This document shows positions 1 to 8,855 of a stretch of 64,000 nt of DNA, one piece after another. The stretch covers positions 868,001 through 932,000 of the forward strand of contig NZ_CP042176.1 of the NCBI RefSeq assembly GCF_005937885.2, in the 5' to 3' direction. A program made the translations under genes and the position numbers. How positions within the stretch are numbered: the first letter of the stretch is position 1; each line of letters begins with the position of its first letter. Under the pieces are notes generated by a model, which searched no databases, was not told where the DNA came from, and was given only the letters and a program-made list of their open reading frames with translations. The stretch is from Bradyrhizobium sp. KBS0727. GTDB taxonomy: Bacteria > Pseudomonadota > Alphaproteobacteria > Rhizobiales > Xanthobacteraceae.

Positions 1-1350
1 AAGATGTTCGTGCCGAAGATGGTGGCGGGCGAGTGGACCGGCACCATGAACCTGACCGAGCCGCAATGCGGCACCGATCTCGGCCTGTTGCGCACCAAGG
101 CCGTCAAGCAGGCCGACGGCAGCTACAAGATCACGGGCACCAAGATCTTCATCTCGGCCGGCGAGCACGACCTCGCCGACAACATCATCCATCTGGTGCT
201 GGCGCGCATCGAAGGTGCACCCGCCGGCATCAAGGGCGTGTCGCTGTTCGTGGTGCCCAAGATTCTGGTCAATGCCGACGGTTCGCTCGGCGCCCGCAAC
301 GGCGTGTCCTGCGGCTCGATCGAGCACAAGATGGGCATCCACGGCAATTCGACCTGCGTGATGAATTACGACGGCGCCACCGGCTGGCTGATCGGCGAGG
401 AAAACAAGGGCATGCAGGGCATGTTCGTGATGATGAACGAGGCCCGGCTCGGCGTCGCGGTGCAGGGCCTCGCGCAATCCGAAGTCGCCTACCAGAACGC
501 CGTGAATTATGCGCGCGAGCGCCTGCAGGGCCGTTCGCTGACGGGCGCCAAGGCGCCGGACAAGCCGGCCGATCCGATCATCGTGCATCCCGACGTGCGC
601 CGCGTGCTGCTCACCATCCGCGCCTTCAACGAGGCGGCGCGCGCCATGGTGGTGTGGACCGCCCTGAAGAGCGACGTCGCCCACCGCTCCTCCGACCCTA
701 AGGACCGCCAGGAGGCCGACGACCACATGGGGCTGATGACCCCGGTCATGAAGGGCGTGATGACCGACGTCGGCTTCTCCAACGCCGTGATGGCGCAGCA
801 GATGTATGGCGGCCACGGCTACATCGCCGAACACGGCATGGAGCAGTTCGTGCGCGATGCGCGCATCGCCATGCTCTATGAGGGCGCCAACGGCATTCAG
901 GCGCTCGACCTCGTCGGCCGCAAACTGCCGCGCGACGGCGGCCGCGCCGTGATGGCGTTCTTCGGCGAAGTTACCGCCTTCGCCAAGGAACACGGCGCCG
1001 ACGACGCGATGAAGCCGTTCGTGACGCCGCTATTAGCCGCGCTCGGCCACCTGCAGCAGGCTACCGGCTGGCTGATGCAGAACGCACTGGCGAAGCCCGA
1101 CAACGCCGGTGCTGCCGCTACCGACTACATGCAATTGTTCGGCCTCGTCACCTTTGGCTACATGTGGGCTCGGATGGCAAAAGTGGCGCAGGACAAGATG
1201 GCGGGCTCCGGCGCCACGCCCTATCTGACCACCAAGCTGGTGACCGGGCGCTTCTTCATGGAGCGGATGTTACCGGAGACGACCGTCCACCTCGCGCGCA
1301 TCCAGTCCGGCGCTGCCACCACCATGGAACTGGCGGCAGAAGCGTTCTGA
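1..1350 (+). CDS. Acyl-CoA dehydrogenase, C-terminal part (5' end outside window)
   Basis: Reading frame is open from the first base, so 449 codons of a longer gene are visible and the true start lies to the left. The enzyme oxidises acyl-CoA to trans-2-enoyl-CoA with FAD, passing electrons to ETF. The segment contains the mid-domain ([15 protein letters not shown] near the left edge), the helical C-terminal domain and the family hallmark [13 protein letters not shown] near residue 295, whose Glu is the expected catalytic base. The extra C-terminal helical extension after about residue 330 is typical of the large FadE/DmdC-like subgroup of roughly 600 residues. It is followed by thiolase and a FadB-type enzyme, so a beta-oxidation operon is inferred. 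Substrate chain length cannot be read from sequence. Confidence 0.93.
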   Translation, partial: KMFVPKMVAGEWTGTMNLTEPQCGTDLGLLRTKAVKQADGSYKITGTKIFISAGEHDLADNIIHLVLARIEGAPAGIKGVSLFVVPKILVNADGSLGARNGVSCGSIEHKMGIHGNSTCVMNYDGATGWLIGEENKGMQGMFVMMNEARLGVAVQGLAQSEVAYQNAVNYARERLQGRSLTGAKAPDKPADPIIVHPDVRRVLLTIRAFNEAARAMVVWTALKSDVAHRSSDPKDRQEADDHMGLMTPVMKGVMTDVGFSNAVMAQQMYGGHGYIAEHGMEQFVRDARIAMLYEGANGIQALDLVGRKLPRDGGRAVMAFFGEVTAFAKEHGADDAMKPFVTPLLAALGHLQQATGWLMQNALAKPDNAGAAATDYMQLFGLVTFGYMWARMAKVAQDKMAGSGATPYLTTKLVTGRFFMERMLPETTVHLARIQSGAATTMELAAEAF

Positions 1351-1422
1351 GATTCTTCGCCGCGGGCGAGACTCCGCGGCGATTTCAGCACTATATTATG
1401 ATCCTCATATAAGGAGGGCGAC

Positions 1423-2631
1423 ATGCCCGAAGCCTATATCTACGATCACGTTCGCACCCCGCGCGGCCGCGGCAAGGCCGATGGCTCGCTCCATGAGGTC
1501 ACGGCGCTGGCGCTGGCGACGGTGCCGCTAAGGGCGTTGAAGGAACGCAACAACCTTCCCGAAGACGTCGTCGACGACGTCATCCTCGGCGTGGTCGATC
1601 CGGTCGGCGAAGCCGGCTCCGACATCGCCCGCTTTGCCGCGATGAAGGCCGGCCTCGGCGAGGCCGTGCCCGGCGTCCAGATCAGCCGCTTCTGCGCCTC
1701 TGGCCTCGATGCCGTCAATTTCGCCGCCGCCCAGATCATGGCCGGCCAGCATGAACTCGTGATCGGCGGCGGCGCCGAATCGATGAGCCGCGTCGGCATC
1801 GGTGCGTCCGGCGGCGCCTGGCCGATGGACCCCTCGATGGCGGTGCCGTCATATTTCATGCCGCAGGGCGTCTCGGCCGACCTGATCGCGACCAAATACG
1901 GTTTTTCGCGCGACGACGTCGACGCCTACGCGGTGCAGAGCCAGCAGCGGGCGGCGAAGGCCTGGGACGAGGGCCGCTTCAAGAATTCGGTGGTGCCGGT
2001 CAAGGACATCAACGGCCTCACCATCCTCGCCAAGGACGAGCACATGCGGCCGACCACGACAATGCAGTCGCTCGGCCAGTTGCAGCCGTCGTTCGTGGCG
2101 ATGGGCCAGATGGGCGGCTTCGACGCGGTGGCGATCCAGTCGCATCCCGAAGTCGAGCGCATCAACTACGTGCACCACGCCGGCAACTCGTCCGGCATCG
2201 TCGACGGCGCCGGCGCGGTGCTGCTCGGCAGCAAGGAAGCCGGCGCCAAGCATGGCCTGAAGGCGCGCGCGAAGATCCGCGCCTTTGCCAATATCGGCTC
2301 GGAGCCGGCGATGATGCTGACCGGCCCGGTCGATGTCACCGAAAAGCTGTTCGAGCGCTCCGGTATGAAGAAGTCGGACATCGACCTGTTCGAACTCAAC
2401 GAGGCCTTTGCCTCGGTGGTGCTGCGCTACATGCAGGCCTTCGACATCGATCCCTCGAAGATCAACGTCAATGGCGGCGCCATCGCGCTCGGTCATCCCC
2501 TGGGCGCCACCGGCGCCATGATCCTCGGCACCGTGCTCGACGAACTCGAGCGCACCAACAAGCAGACCGCGCTGGTGACCCTGTGCATCGGCGGCGGCAT
2601 GGGGACGGCTACGATCATCGAGCGGGTTTAA
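1423..2631 (+). CDS. fadA: Acetyl-CoA C-acyltransferase (thiolase)
   Basis: 402-residue thiolase catalysing the last step of beta-oxidation, thiolytic cleavage of 3-ketoacyl-CoA. The nucleophilic Cys lies in [13 protein letters not shown] near residue 90. The catalytic His is in [16 protein letters not shown] and the second Cys in CIGGGMGTA near the C-terminus. Length is normal for the family. The start ATG is preceded by a strong AAGGAGG at good spacing. It sits 72 bases after the acyl-CoA dehydrogenase and before fadB, so it is probably co-transcribed. A biosynthetic acetoacetyl-CoA thiolase role is less likely given the neighbours. Confidence 0.95.
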   Translation: MPEAYIYDHVRTPRGRGKADGSLHEVTALALATVPLRALKERNNLPEDVVDDVILGVVDPVGEAGSDIARFAAMKAGLGEAVPGVQISRFCASGLDAVNFAAAQIMAGQHELVIGGGAESMSRVGIGASGGAWPMDPSMAVPSYFMPQGVSADLIATKYGFSRDDVDAYAVQSQQRAAKAWDEGRFKNSVVPVKDINGLTILAKDEHMRPTTTMQSLGQLQPSFVAMGQMGGFDAVAIQSHPEVERINYVHHAGNSSGIVDGAGAVLLGSKEAGAKHGLKARAKIRAFANIGSEPAMMLTGPVDVTEKLFERSGMKKSDIDLFELNEAFASVVLRYMQAFDIDPSKINVNGGAIALGHPLGATGAMILGTVLDELERTNKQTALVTLCIGGGMGTATIIERV

Positions 2632-2636
2632 TTTTT

Positions 2637-2776
2637 TCCCCTCTCCCCTTGTGGGAGAGGGTGCGCTCGCGAAGCGAGGGCGGGTGAGGGGTCTCTATCC
2701 GCGGACACAAACCCCTCATCCGGCTCGAACGCGCTTCGCGTGTTCTCGCCACCTTCTCCCACAAGGGGAGAAGGGA
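2637..2776. repeat. Large imperfect palindrome between fadA and fadB
   Basis: The arms CCCTCTCCCCTTGTGGGAGA (from 2638) and TTCTCCCACAAGGGGAGAAG (from about 2754) are near-perfect inverted copies. Inside lies a second pair, GGGTGAGGGGT and ACCCCTCATCC. The element fills the gap between fadA and fadB and would fold into a long hairpin in the transcript. It matches the class of dispersed palindromes common between genes in Bradyrhizobium relatives (recollection, not searched). Confidence 0.7.
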
Positions 2777-2796
2777 AAACCAATTGGGAGCAACAC

Positions 2797-5013
2797 ATGG
2801 CCTTCAAGAACTTCAAGACCGAGACCGACGCCGACGGCATCGTGCTGGTGACTTGGGACACGCCCGGCCGTTCGATGAACGTGCTGGACGAGACCTCGAT
2901 CACCGAGCTCGAGGCGATCATCAAGCAGACCTCCGAAGACGCCGCCGTCAAGGGCGTCGTCATCACCTCGGGCAAGGAAGCGCTGTGCGCCGGCGCTGAC
3001 CTTTCGATGCTCGAGGGCATGGCCCAGACCTATGCCGGGCTGCTCAGGGAAAAGGGCGAGGTTGCCGCCAACCAAGTGCTGTTCGACCAGAGCCGCCGCT
3101 TCTCGCAGGTGTTCCGCTCGATCGAAACCTCAGGCAAGCCGTGGGTCGCGGCCATCAACGGTCTCGCGCTCGGCGGCGGTTTTGAGCTGACGCTGTCCTG
3201 CCACTACCGTGTCGCGGCGGATAATCCCAAGACCCGGCTTGGTCTGCCCGAAGTCAAGGTCGGGCTGTTTCCGGGCGCCGGCGGCACCCAGCGCGTGCCG
3301 CGCATCGTCTCGCCGCAGGATGCGATGCAGTTGTTGCTGAAGGGCGAGGCGATCAACCTCGCCAAGGCCAAGGCGCTGAACCTGATTCACGCCATCGTTC
3401 CTCCCGCCGAGATGATCAAGGCCGCGAAGGACTGGATCAAGGGCGGCGGCAAGCCGATCGCGCCGTGGGACGAAAAGGGCTTCAAGCTGCCGGGCGGACT
3501 GGTGTTCTCCAAGATGGGCATGCAGATGTTCCCGGCGGGCAACGCGATCTACCGCCGCGAGACCTACGACAACTATCCGGCGGCGCGCGCCATCATGAGC
3601 TGCGTCTATGAAGGCCTGCAGTTGCCGATCGACGCGGCGCTGCGGGTCGAGTCGCGTTACTTCACGCAGGTGCTGCGCTCCAACGAAGCCGCCGCGATGA
3701 TCCGCAGCCTGTTCCTGTCGATGCAGGAACTGAACAAGGGCGCGCGGCGCCCGGCCAACGTGCCGCCGACCAAAGTGAAGAAGCTCGCCGTGATCGGTGC
3801 CGGCTTCATGGGCGCCAGCGTCGGTTACGTCTCGGCGCGGGCCGGCATCGACGTGGTGCTGATCGACCGCGACCAGGAAAGCGCCGACAAGGGTAAGGGC
3901 CACGCCCAGGCCGTGATCGACGACCTGATCAAGAAGGGCCGCGCCAAGGAAAGCGATCGCGACGCCATCCTCGGCCGCATCTCCGCGACCGCCGATTACA
4001 ACGTGCTGAAGGACTGCGACCTGGTCATCGAGGCCGTGTTCGAGGATCGAAAAGTGAAGGCGGATACCTACGCCAAGGCGCAGCCGCTATTGAAGGAGGG
4101 CGCGATCATCGCCTCCAACACCTCGACCTTGCCGATCACCTCGCTGGCGGAAGAGTTCAAGGACCAGGGCAAGTTCATCGGCATCCACTTCTTCTCGCCG
4201 GTCGAGAAGATGATGCTGGTCGAAATCATCGTCGGCAAAAACACCGGCGACCTCGCGCTCGCCACCGCGCTGGATTATGTGCGGGTGATCGGCAAGACGC
4301 CGATCGTCGTCAACGATTCCCGCGGCTTCTTCGCCAACCGCTGCGTGATGCGCTACATCGCCGAGGGCACCGAGATGTTCCTCGAAGGCGTGCCGCCGGC
4401 GATGATCGAGAACACCGCGAAGATGGCCGGCATGCCCGTCGGCCCGCTGTCGCTGTCGGACGAAGTGGCGCTCGACCTCGGCCTCAAGGTCATGAAGGCG
4501 ACCGAGGCCGATCTCGGCCCCAACGCGGTCAACCAGGACCAGAAGAAGCTGATGGTCGAACTGGTCGAGAAACAGGGCCGGTTCGGCCGCAAGAATGCCA
4601 AGGGCTTTTACGACTATCCCGAGAAGGGCAAGGGCCAGAAGAGCCTGTGGCCGGGCCTCGGCGCGCTGCAGCCGAAACATCTCGATCCCGATACGCTCGA
4701 CATCGAGGAACTGAAGCAGCGCTTCCTGGTGACCCAGGCGGTGGAAGCCGCGCGCACGGTGGAAGATCACGTCATCACCGACATGCGCGAGGCCGATGTC
4801 GGCTCGATCCTCGGCTTCGGCTTCGCGCCGTTCACCGGCGGCACGCTGTCCTATATCGACTTCATGGGCACCAGGAAGTTCGTCGAACTCTGCCACAAGC
4901 TCGAGGCCAAATACGGTTCCCGTTTCACGCCGCCGAAACTGCTGGTCGAGATGGCCGCCAACGGCGAGACCTTCTATGGCCGCTTCCCGCCGAAGAAGCA
5001 GGCGGCGGCGTAA
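2797..5013 (+). CDS. fadB: Fatty-acid oxidation complex alpha subunit (enoyl-CoA hydratase / 3-hydroxyacyl-CoA dehydrogenase)
   Basis: 738-residue bifunctional enzyme that hydrates enoyl-CoA and oxidises the L-3-hydroxyacyl-CoA with NAD. The N-terminal crotonase domain (about 1-190) has the oxyanion loop ALGGGFEL and the acidic GLPEVKVGLFPGAGG segment. A Rossmann NAD site, VIGAGFMGASVGY, starts near residue 330, and the two C-terminal 3HCDH domains follow. The start chosen is the ATG before AFKNFK. A longer reading to 2740 would begin inside the palindromic repeat, while TTGGGAG lies just upstream of 2797. Operon partner of fadA. Confidence 0.94.
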   Translation: MAFKNFKTETDADGIVLVTWDTPGRSMNVLDETSITELEAIIKQTSEDAAVKGVVITSGKEALCAGADLSMLEGMAQTYAGLLREKGEVAANQVLFDQSRRFSQVFRSIETSGKPWVAAINGLALGGGFELTLSCHYRVAADNPKTRLGLPEVKVGLFPGAGGTQRVPRIVSPQDAMQLLLKGEAINLAKAKALNLIHAIVPPAEMIKAAKDWIKGGGKPIAPWDEKGFKLPGGLVFSKMGMQMFPAGNAIYRRETYDNYPAARAIMSCVYEGLQLPIDAALRVESRYFTQVLRSNEAAAMIRSLFLSMQELNKGARRPANVPPTKVKKLAVIGAGFMGASVGYVSARAGIDVVLIDRDQESADKGKGHAQAVIDDLIKKGRAKESDRDAILGRISATADYNVLKDCDLVIEAVFEDRKVKADTYAKAQPLLKEGAIIASNTSTLPITSLAEEFKDQGKFIGIHFFSPVEKMMLVEIIVGKNTGDLALATALDYVRVIGKTPIVVNDSRGFFANRCVMRYIAEGTEMFLEGVPPAMIENTAKMAGMPVGPLSLSDEVALDLGLKVMKATEADLGPNAVNQDQKKLMVELVEKQGRFGRKNAKGFYDYPEKGKGQKSLWPGLGALQPKHLDPDTLDIEELKQRFLVTQAVEAARTVEDHVITDMREADVGSILGFGFAPFTGGTLSYIDFMGTRKFVELCHKLEAKYGSRFTPPKLLVEMAANGETFYGRFPPKKQAAA

Positions 5014-5060
5014 GCCCGCGCGTATTGGCGAATGGCAACGCGGCGAGGCAATAGACACGA

Positions 5061-5142
5061 CGTCATTCCGGGGCGATGCGAAGCATCGAACCCGGAATCT
5101 CGAGATTCCGGGTCTGGTGCTGCGCACCATCCCGGAATGACG
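5061..5142. repeat. Dispersed palindrome, family A (copy 1)
   Basis: 82-bp imperfect palindrome bounded by CGTCATTCCGGG and CCCGGAATGACG, with nested hairpins GATGCGAAGCATC, CCGGAATCTCGAGATTCCGG and TGGTGCTGCGCACCA. Five more relatives occur in this window (8773, 21426, 40556, 51115, 52730). Confidence 0.85.
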
Positions 5143-5147
5143 GGCAG

Positions 5148-5180
5148 AAAAAAGGGCCGGATCATCGATCCGGCCCCTTT
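5148..5180 (-). terminator. Intrinsic terminator of the GST gene
   Basis: On the minus strand the stem GGGCCGGATC/GATCCGGCCC is followed by a run of six or more T (the A-run at 5148-5153 on plus). It lies about 20 bases after the GST stop codon, as expected for rho-independent termination. Confidence 0.85.
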
Positions 5181-5201
5181 CGCATTCCCGATGCTGAAAG
5201 C

Positions 5202-5813
5202 TTATGCCGCCTTCATCAGGCCTTCCTTGACAAGGGCTTCCTGCACCTTCGGGCGGGCGCCGACACGGGCCTTGTAGGCCATCAGGTTCGACATGCCGGC
5301 GAGATCCCACTTCATCCGCTCGGCCCAGGCCAGCATCGTGAACATGTAGCCGTCGGCCACGGTGAACTGCTTGCCCATCAGATAGTCTTTCCCGGCCAGT
5401 TCGCCGTCGACATACTTGAACTTGCCCATCACGCGGTCCTTGAAGAACGCCTTGGCGTCATCGGCGAGCACGGGGCTGAACTGCGGGCCAATGTTCTTGT
5501 GCAATTCGCTGTTGATGTAGGTGAGCCATGCCTGCAGCTTGTAGCGCTCGTCGCTGTCGCGGGCGGGCGCCAGGCCCTTGCCGGCCTTGTCGGCGATCAT
5601 CTGGACGATGACCGGGCCTTCGGTGACGAGTTCGCCGGAGTCCAGCGCCAGCGCCGGCACCTGGCCCTTCGGGTTGATCTTCAGATAATCGTCGCCGTTT
5701 TCCAGCTTCTTGGCGCGCAGGTCGACCTTGACCAGGTCGTAGGGCAGACCGGCCTCCAGCAGCGCGATATGGGGGGAGAGCGAGCAGGCGCCGGGCGAAT
5801 AATACAATTTCAT
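5202..5813 (-). CDS. gstA: Glutathione S-transferase, beta class
   Basis: 203 residues. The N-terminus MKLYYSPGACSLSPHI matches beta-class bacterial GSTs, including the conserved Cys10 that forms a mixed disulfide with glutathione. NPKGQVPAL supplies the cis-Pro of the thioredoxin fold (about 1-80), and the rest is the all-helical domain with a TVADGYMFTML N-capping region. The start is the ATG at 5813, preceded on the minus strand by GGGAAGGA; a longer reading upstream lacks such a site. It is divergent from a MarR regulator with shared operators between them, and glutamate-cysteine ligase lies just beyond, so a role in thiol detoxification is inferred. Physiological substrate unknown. Confidence 0.93.
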   Translation of the reverse strand: MKLYYSPGACSLSPHIALLEAGLPYDLVKVDLRAKKLENGDDYLKINPKGQVPALALDSGELVTEGPVIVQMIADKAGKGLAPARDSDERYKLQAWLTYINSELHKNIGPQFSPVLADDAKAFFKDRVMGKFKYVDGELAGKDYLMGKQFTVADGYMFTMLAWAERMKWDLAGMSNLMAYKARVGARPKVQEALVKEGLMKAA

Positions 5814-5952
5814 CGGATTTTCCTTCCCTCGACATTTAAGGATTGCGGCTTTTGAGCCTGAGGCCCCGAGCGTATCAGAACCGGTGGGGCCCAAAACCGC
5901 TATTGTGTGACGTTTTCTTTACGAGATCAGGTGTTTGAAAACGTTCCGGAGT

Positions 5953-6013
5953 GACTAAATGCATCTGCATGAAATAGTCAAGATTGATGCAGCTGCATTT
6001 AGTGCGGTACACT
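5953..6013. promoter_or_regulatory. Divergent promoters with two palindromic operators
   Basis: Minus-strand promoter for GST: TTGACT (5976-5981), 17-base spacer, TTAGTC (5953-5958). Plus-strand promoter for marR: TTGATG (5984-5989), 18-base spacer, TACACT (6008-6013). ATGCATCTGCAT (5959-5970) lies in the GST spacer, and the perfect palindrome ATGCAGCTGCAT (5987-5998) overlaps the marR -35 and spacer. Together they also form TAAATGCATCTGCAT/ATGCAGCTGCATTTA, a 15-base inverted pair with one mismatch. Centres are 28 bp apart. The sequences are seen directly; promoter and operator roles are inferred from position. Confidence 0.65.
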
Positions 6014-6039
6014 GATCCGTGACAGAGACGGACTGAACG

Positions 6040-6528
6040 ATGAAACGCAAACCTTCGACCGAGGCCACCGCCGCGTGGATCCGCCTGATGCGGGTCCAGA
6101 GCCGGGTGCTCGATGCCGTCGAGCAGGATTTGAAGAAAGCCGGCTTCCCGCCGCTGGCCTGGTATGACGCGCTCTTGGAATTGTCGCGCGCGCCGTCCGG
6201 CGAGATGCGCCCGGTGGAGCTGGAGAAGCAGATGCTGATCCCGCAATACTCGACCTCGCGGCTGATCGACCGTCTGGTCGATGAGGGGCTGGCGGCGCGG
6301 CGCGAATGCAAGATCGACAAGCGCGGCCAGTTCGTCGAGATCACCGAGGCCGGGCGCGAGCTGCAGAAGAAGATGTGGAACGCCTATTCGGCGGCGATCG
6401 AAAAATACGTCGGCTCCAAGCTCTCCGATGCCGATGCCATCAAGCTGTGCGGTCTGCTCGACCGGCTCGGCTGCTCCTGCGGGGATATCAAGGCAGTGGC
6501 CGCCCGAGACGGCGTGCCGGCGCGATGA
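6040..6528 (+). CDS. MarR family transcriptional regulator
   Basis: 162 residues with the MarR winged-helix layout: dimer helix at both ends and a central HTH (about 55-100, VELEKQMLIPQYSTSRLIDRL), then the wing region with ARRECKIDKRGQFVEITEAG, which carries the usual D-x-R-G. The C-terminus has CSCG, giving two cysteines close together. Two palindromes 50-80 bases upstream suit autoregulation and control of the divergent GST gene. The ligand is unknown; a thiol-reactive or phenolic signal would fit the GST and glutathione synthesis neighbours. Confidence 0.92.
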   Translation: MKRKPSTEATAAWIRLMRVQSRVLDAVEQDLKKAGFPPLAWYDALLELSRAPSGEMRPVELEKQMLIPQYSTSRLIDRLVDEGLAARRECKIDKRGQFVEITEAGRELQKKMWNAYSAAIEKYVGSKLSDADAIKLCGLLDRLGCSCGDIKAVAARDGVPAR

Positions 6529-6624
6529 TAGCCCCGATACCTTTCGTTGCTGCGGACAATGCCGTCCGTATCCCCCTTGGCCATACGGCGCGTTCGGTCG
6601 AATCGCCCCACATCCGGATTTTTT

Positions 6625-7995
6625 ATGGCGCGTGACCAGATCGATATGACGCCGCTGCAATCGCGCGACGAACTCGTGGCGTGGCTGGAGGCCGGCGTGA
6701 AGCCGCCGAGCGAATTCCGCATCGGCACCGAACACGAGAAGACCCCGTTCACGCTCGAGGGCCACCAGCCTGTGCCGTATGAAGGCGGCAAGGGCATCGG
6801 CGCGCTGCTCGAAGGCATGCAGCTCCTGCTTGGCTGGGAGCCGATCATGGAGCGCGGCAACATCATCGGGCTTTACGACGTCACCGGCGGCGGCGCGATT
6901 TCGCTGGAGCCCGGCGGCCAGTTCGAATTGTCGGGCGCACCGGTCGAGACCGTGCACCAGACCCAGTCGGAGCTGATGGCGCACCTGGCGCAGGTGCGCG
7001 AGATCGCGACCCCGCTCGGCATCGGCTTTCTCGGGCTCGGCATGACGCCGTCCTGGTCGCGCAAGCAGATCCCGATGATGCCCAAGGGCCGCTACAAGAT
7101 CATGACCAACTACATGCCGAAGGTCGGCAAATACGGCCTCGACATGATGTACCGGACCTGCACGGTGCAGACCAACCTCGACTTCTCCTCGGAAGCCGAC
7201 ATGGTCAAGAAGCTCAGGGTATCGGTGGCGCTGCAGCCGATCGCGACCGCGCTGTTTGCCAATTCGCCGTTCACCGAAGGCAAGCCCAACGGGTACCTCT
7301 CGTTCCGTTCCGAAATCTGGCGCGACACCGACAATGCGCGCTCGGGCATGATTCCCTGGGCGTTCGAGGACGGCATGGGGTTCGAGCGCTGGGTCGATTA
7401 CGCGCTGGATGTGCCGATGTATTTCGTCAAGCGCGGCGACGAATATATCGACGTGTCGGGTTCGTCGTTCCGCGCCTTCTTCGACGGCAAGAACCCGGCA
7501 TTCCCCGGCGAGCGCCCGACGCTGTCGGACTGGGCCAACCATCTGTCGACGATTTTCCCGGAAGTGCGGCTGAAGCGCTATCTGGAAATGCGCGGCGCCG
7601 ACGGCGTGCCGTGGGGCCGGCTGCCGGCGCTGCCGGCGTTCTGGGTCGGGCTGTTGTACGACGACGACACCCTCAACGCGGCCTGGGATCTGGTCAGCCA
7701 CTGGAATGCCTATGAGCGTCAGGCGTTGCGCGACGATGTGCCGCGTCTGGGCTTCAAGGCCAGGATCCGGGACCGCTATCTGTTCGAGATCGCCAGGGAA
7801 TGCCTGAAGCTGTCATACGCCGGATTACGGCGGCGCAACCGCGTCGATCATTCCGGCCGCGACGAGAGCCGGTTTCTCGAGCCGCTGGAGCGGATTCTCG
7901 ATTGCGGGCGGACCCCGGCCGAAGAGATGCTGGAGAAATTCAACGGCGCCTGGGGCGGCTCCGTGGAGCCGGCCTATCAGGAATACGCGTTCTAA
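6625..7995 (+). CDS. gshA: Glutamate-cysteine ligase
   Basis: 456 residues of the plant/alphaproteobacterial type (GCS2-like). It catalyses ATP-dependent joining of glutamate and cysteine, the first step of glutathione synthesis. The ATP-grasp-like N-terminal motif FRIGTEHEKTPF is near residue 35; GGGAISLEPGGQFELSG and the central YMPKVGKYGLDMMYRTCTVQ block follow. The chosen ATG precedes ARDQIDMTPLQSRDEL. A longer reading to 6547 starts just after marR and has no family-like residues. It is 96 bases downstream of marR in the same direction and so may share its transcript. Confidence 0.94.
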   Translation: MARDQIDMTPLQSRDELVAWLEAGVKPPSEFRIGTEHEKTPFTLEGHQPVPYEGGKGIGALLEGMQLLLGWEPIMERGNIIGLYDVTGGGAISLEPGGQFELSGAPVETVHQTQSELMAHLAQVREIATPLGIGFLGLGMTPSWSRKQIPMMPKGRYKIMTNYMPKVGKYGLDMMYRTCTVQTNLDFSSEADMVKKLRVSVALQPIATALFANSPFTEGKPNGYLSFRSEIWRDTDNARSGMIPWAFEDGMGFERWVDYALDVPMYFVKRGDEYIDVSGSSFRAFFDGKNPAFPGERPTLSDWANHLSTIFPEVRLKRYLEMRGADGVPWGRLPALPAFWVGLLYDDDTLNAAWDLVSHWNAYERQALRDDVPRLGFKARIRDRYLFEIARECLKLSYAGLRRRNRVDHSGRDESRFLEPLERILDCGRTPAEEMLEKFNGAWGGSVEPAYQEYAF

Positions 7996-8211
7996 CCCCT
8001 TCGGATTGAAGGCTTGTTCCGGCGCGCTTGCTCGCGCGACAGGGGCCGGCCGCGGGTCACGTCCGCTTGCAGGCCTGATCTGAAAGCGCATGACCTGAAA
8101 GTGCCCGCCCGACGACGCTGGCGAATGCCGCATTTTTGAGCCGTTCATCCACCGTACAGGTTGAGGCCGCTCAAATGAGGCTTCGCGACGCGTATTCGAA
8201 AGCAATCGCAG

Positions 8212-8766
8212 ATGGGGACAGGTCGCCTGCTCAGGGCGTGTGTGGTGGCGCTCGCCTTTCTGGCGGGGGTGACAGCCGTGCGTCCGGCGCTGGCACAGGC
8301 CAATTTCGATCGTCCGGGCGGCGATTATCTGAGTGCGCCGGTCAGCTCGGGGGATCCAGCCGATTGCGCGCTGGTCTGCGAGCGCGACAAGCGCTGCCGG
8401 GCCTGGAGCTTCAGCTATCCGACCGACGCGACCAACGGCGCGGTGTGCTGGCTCAAGAGCAATGTGCCGGCCCGCGCGCAGGATAATTGCTGCGTCTCCG
8501 GCGTGCGTGGCGCCGGCGTGGTCGAACCCAGGAATACCACGGTCGAAACCTCGATCGACCGTTTCGGCGGCGACTACAAGAATTTCGATCTCAACGGCTC
8601 TGAAGGCGACGACGCCTGCAAGGCCGCCTGCGTCGCCGACAACAAATGCCGCGCCTGGACCTATGCCCGGCCGGGCTATGCCGGCCGCGACGCCCATTGC
8701 TACCTGAAGAAAGACATCAAGCCGCCGCGCCGCAAGGCCGGGTTTATTTCCGGCGTGGTGCGGTAA
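8212..8766 (+). CDS. Exported PAN/Apple-domain protein
   Basis: 184 residues with a signal peptide of about 32 residues (LLRACVVALAFLAGVTAVRPALAQ) and two PAN/Apple-like repeats, about 34-100 and 110-182. Each has FDRPGGDY or DRFGGDY at its start, paired cysteines (CALVCERDKRCRAWSF; CKAACVADNKCRAWTY), a C-W-L-K or C-Y-L-K strand, and ends in a SGV(V)R sequence. PAN modules bind proteins or carbohydrates outside the cytoplasm; the partner here is unknown. The ribosome site is weak and the exact start uncertain by a few codons. It stands alone between gshA and a repeat. Confidence 0.85.
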   Translation: MGTGRLLRACVVALAFLAGVTAVRPALAQANFDRPGGDYLSAPVSSGDPADCALVCERDKRCRAWSFSYPTDATNGAVCWLKSNVPARAQDNCCVSGVRGAGVVEPRNTTVETSIDRFGGDYKNFDLNGSEGDDACKAACVADNKCRAWTYARPGYAGRDAHCYLKKDIKPPRRKAGFISGVVR

Positions 8767-8772
8767 TCCCTC

Positions 8773-8855
8773 CGTCATTCCGGGGCGATGCGAAGCATCG
8801 AACCCGGAATCTCGAGATTCCGGGTCTGGTGCTTACGCACCATCCCGGAATGACG
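8773..8855. repeat. Dispersed palindrome, family A (copy 2), overlapping a coding end
   Basis: 83-bp copy nearly identical to the one at 5061 over its first 60 bases. Its right arm (8833-8855) is also the last codons and stop of the minus-strand nucleotidyltransferase-like gene. Confidence 0.85.

Noticed and set aside
5875..7701. Long minus-strand open frame opposite gshA and marR
   Set aside because: Antisense shadow caused by high third-position GC; its residues are Arg/His/Gln-rich, there is no ribosome site, and it spans promoters and two well-identified plus-strand genes.
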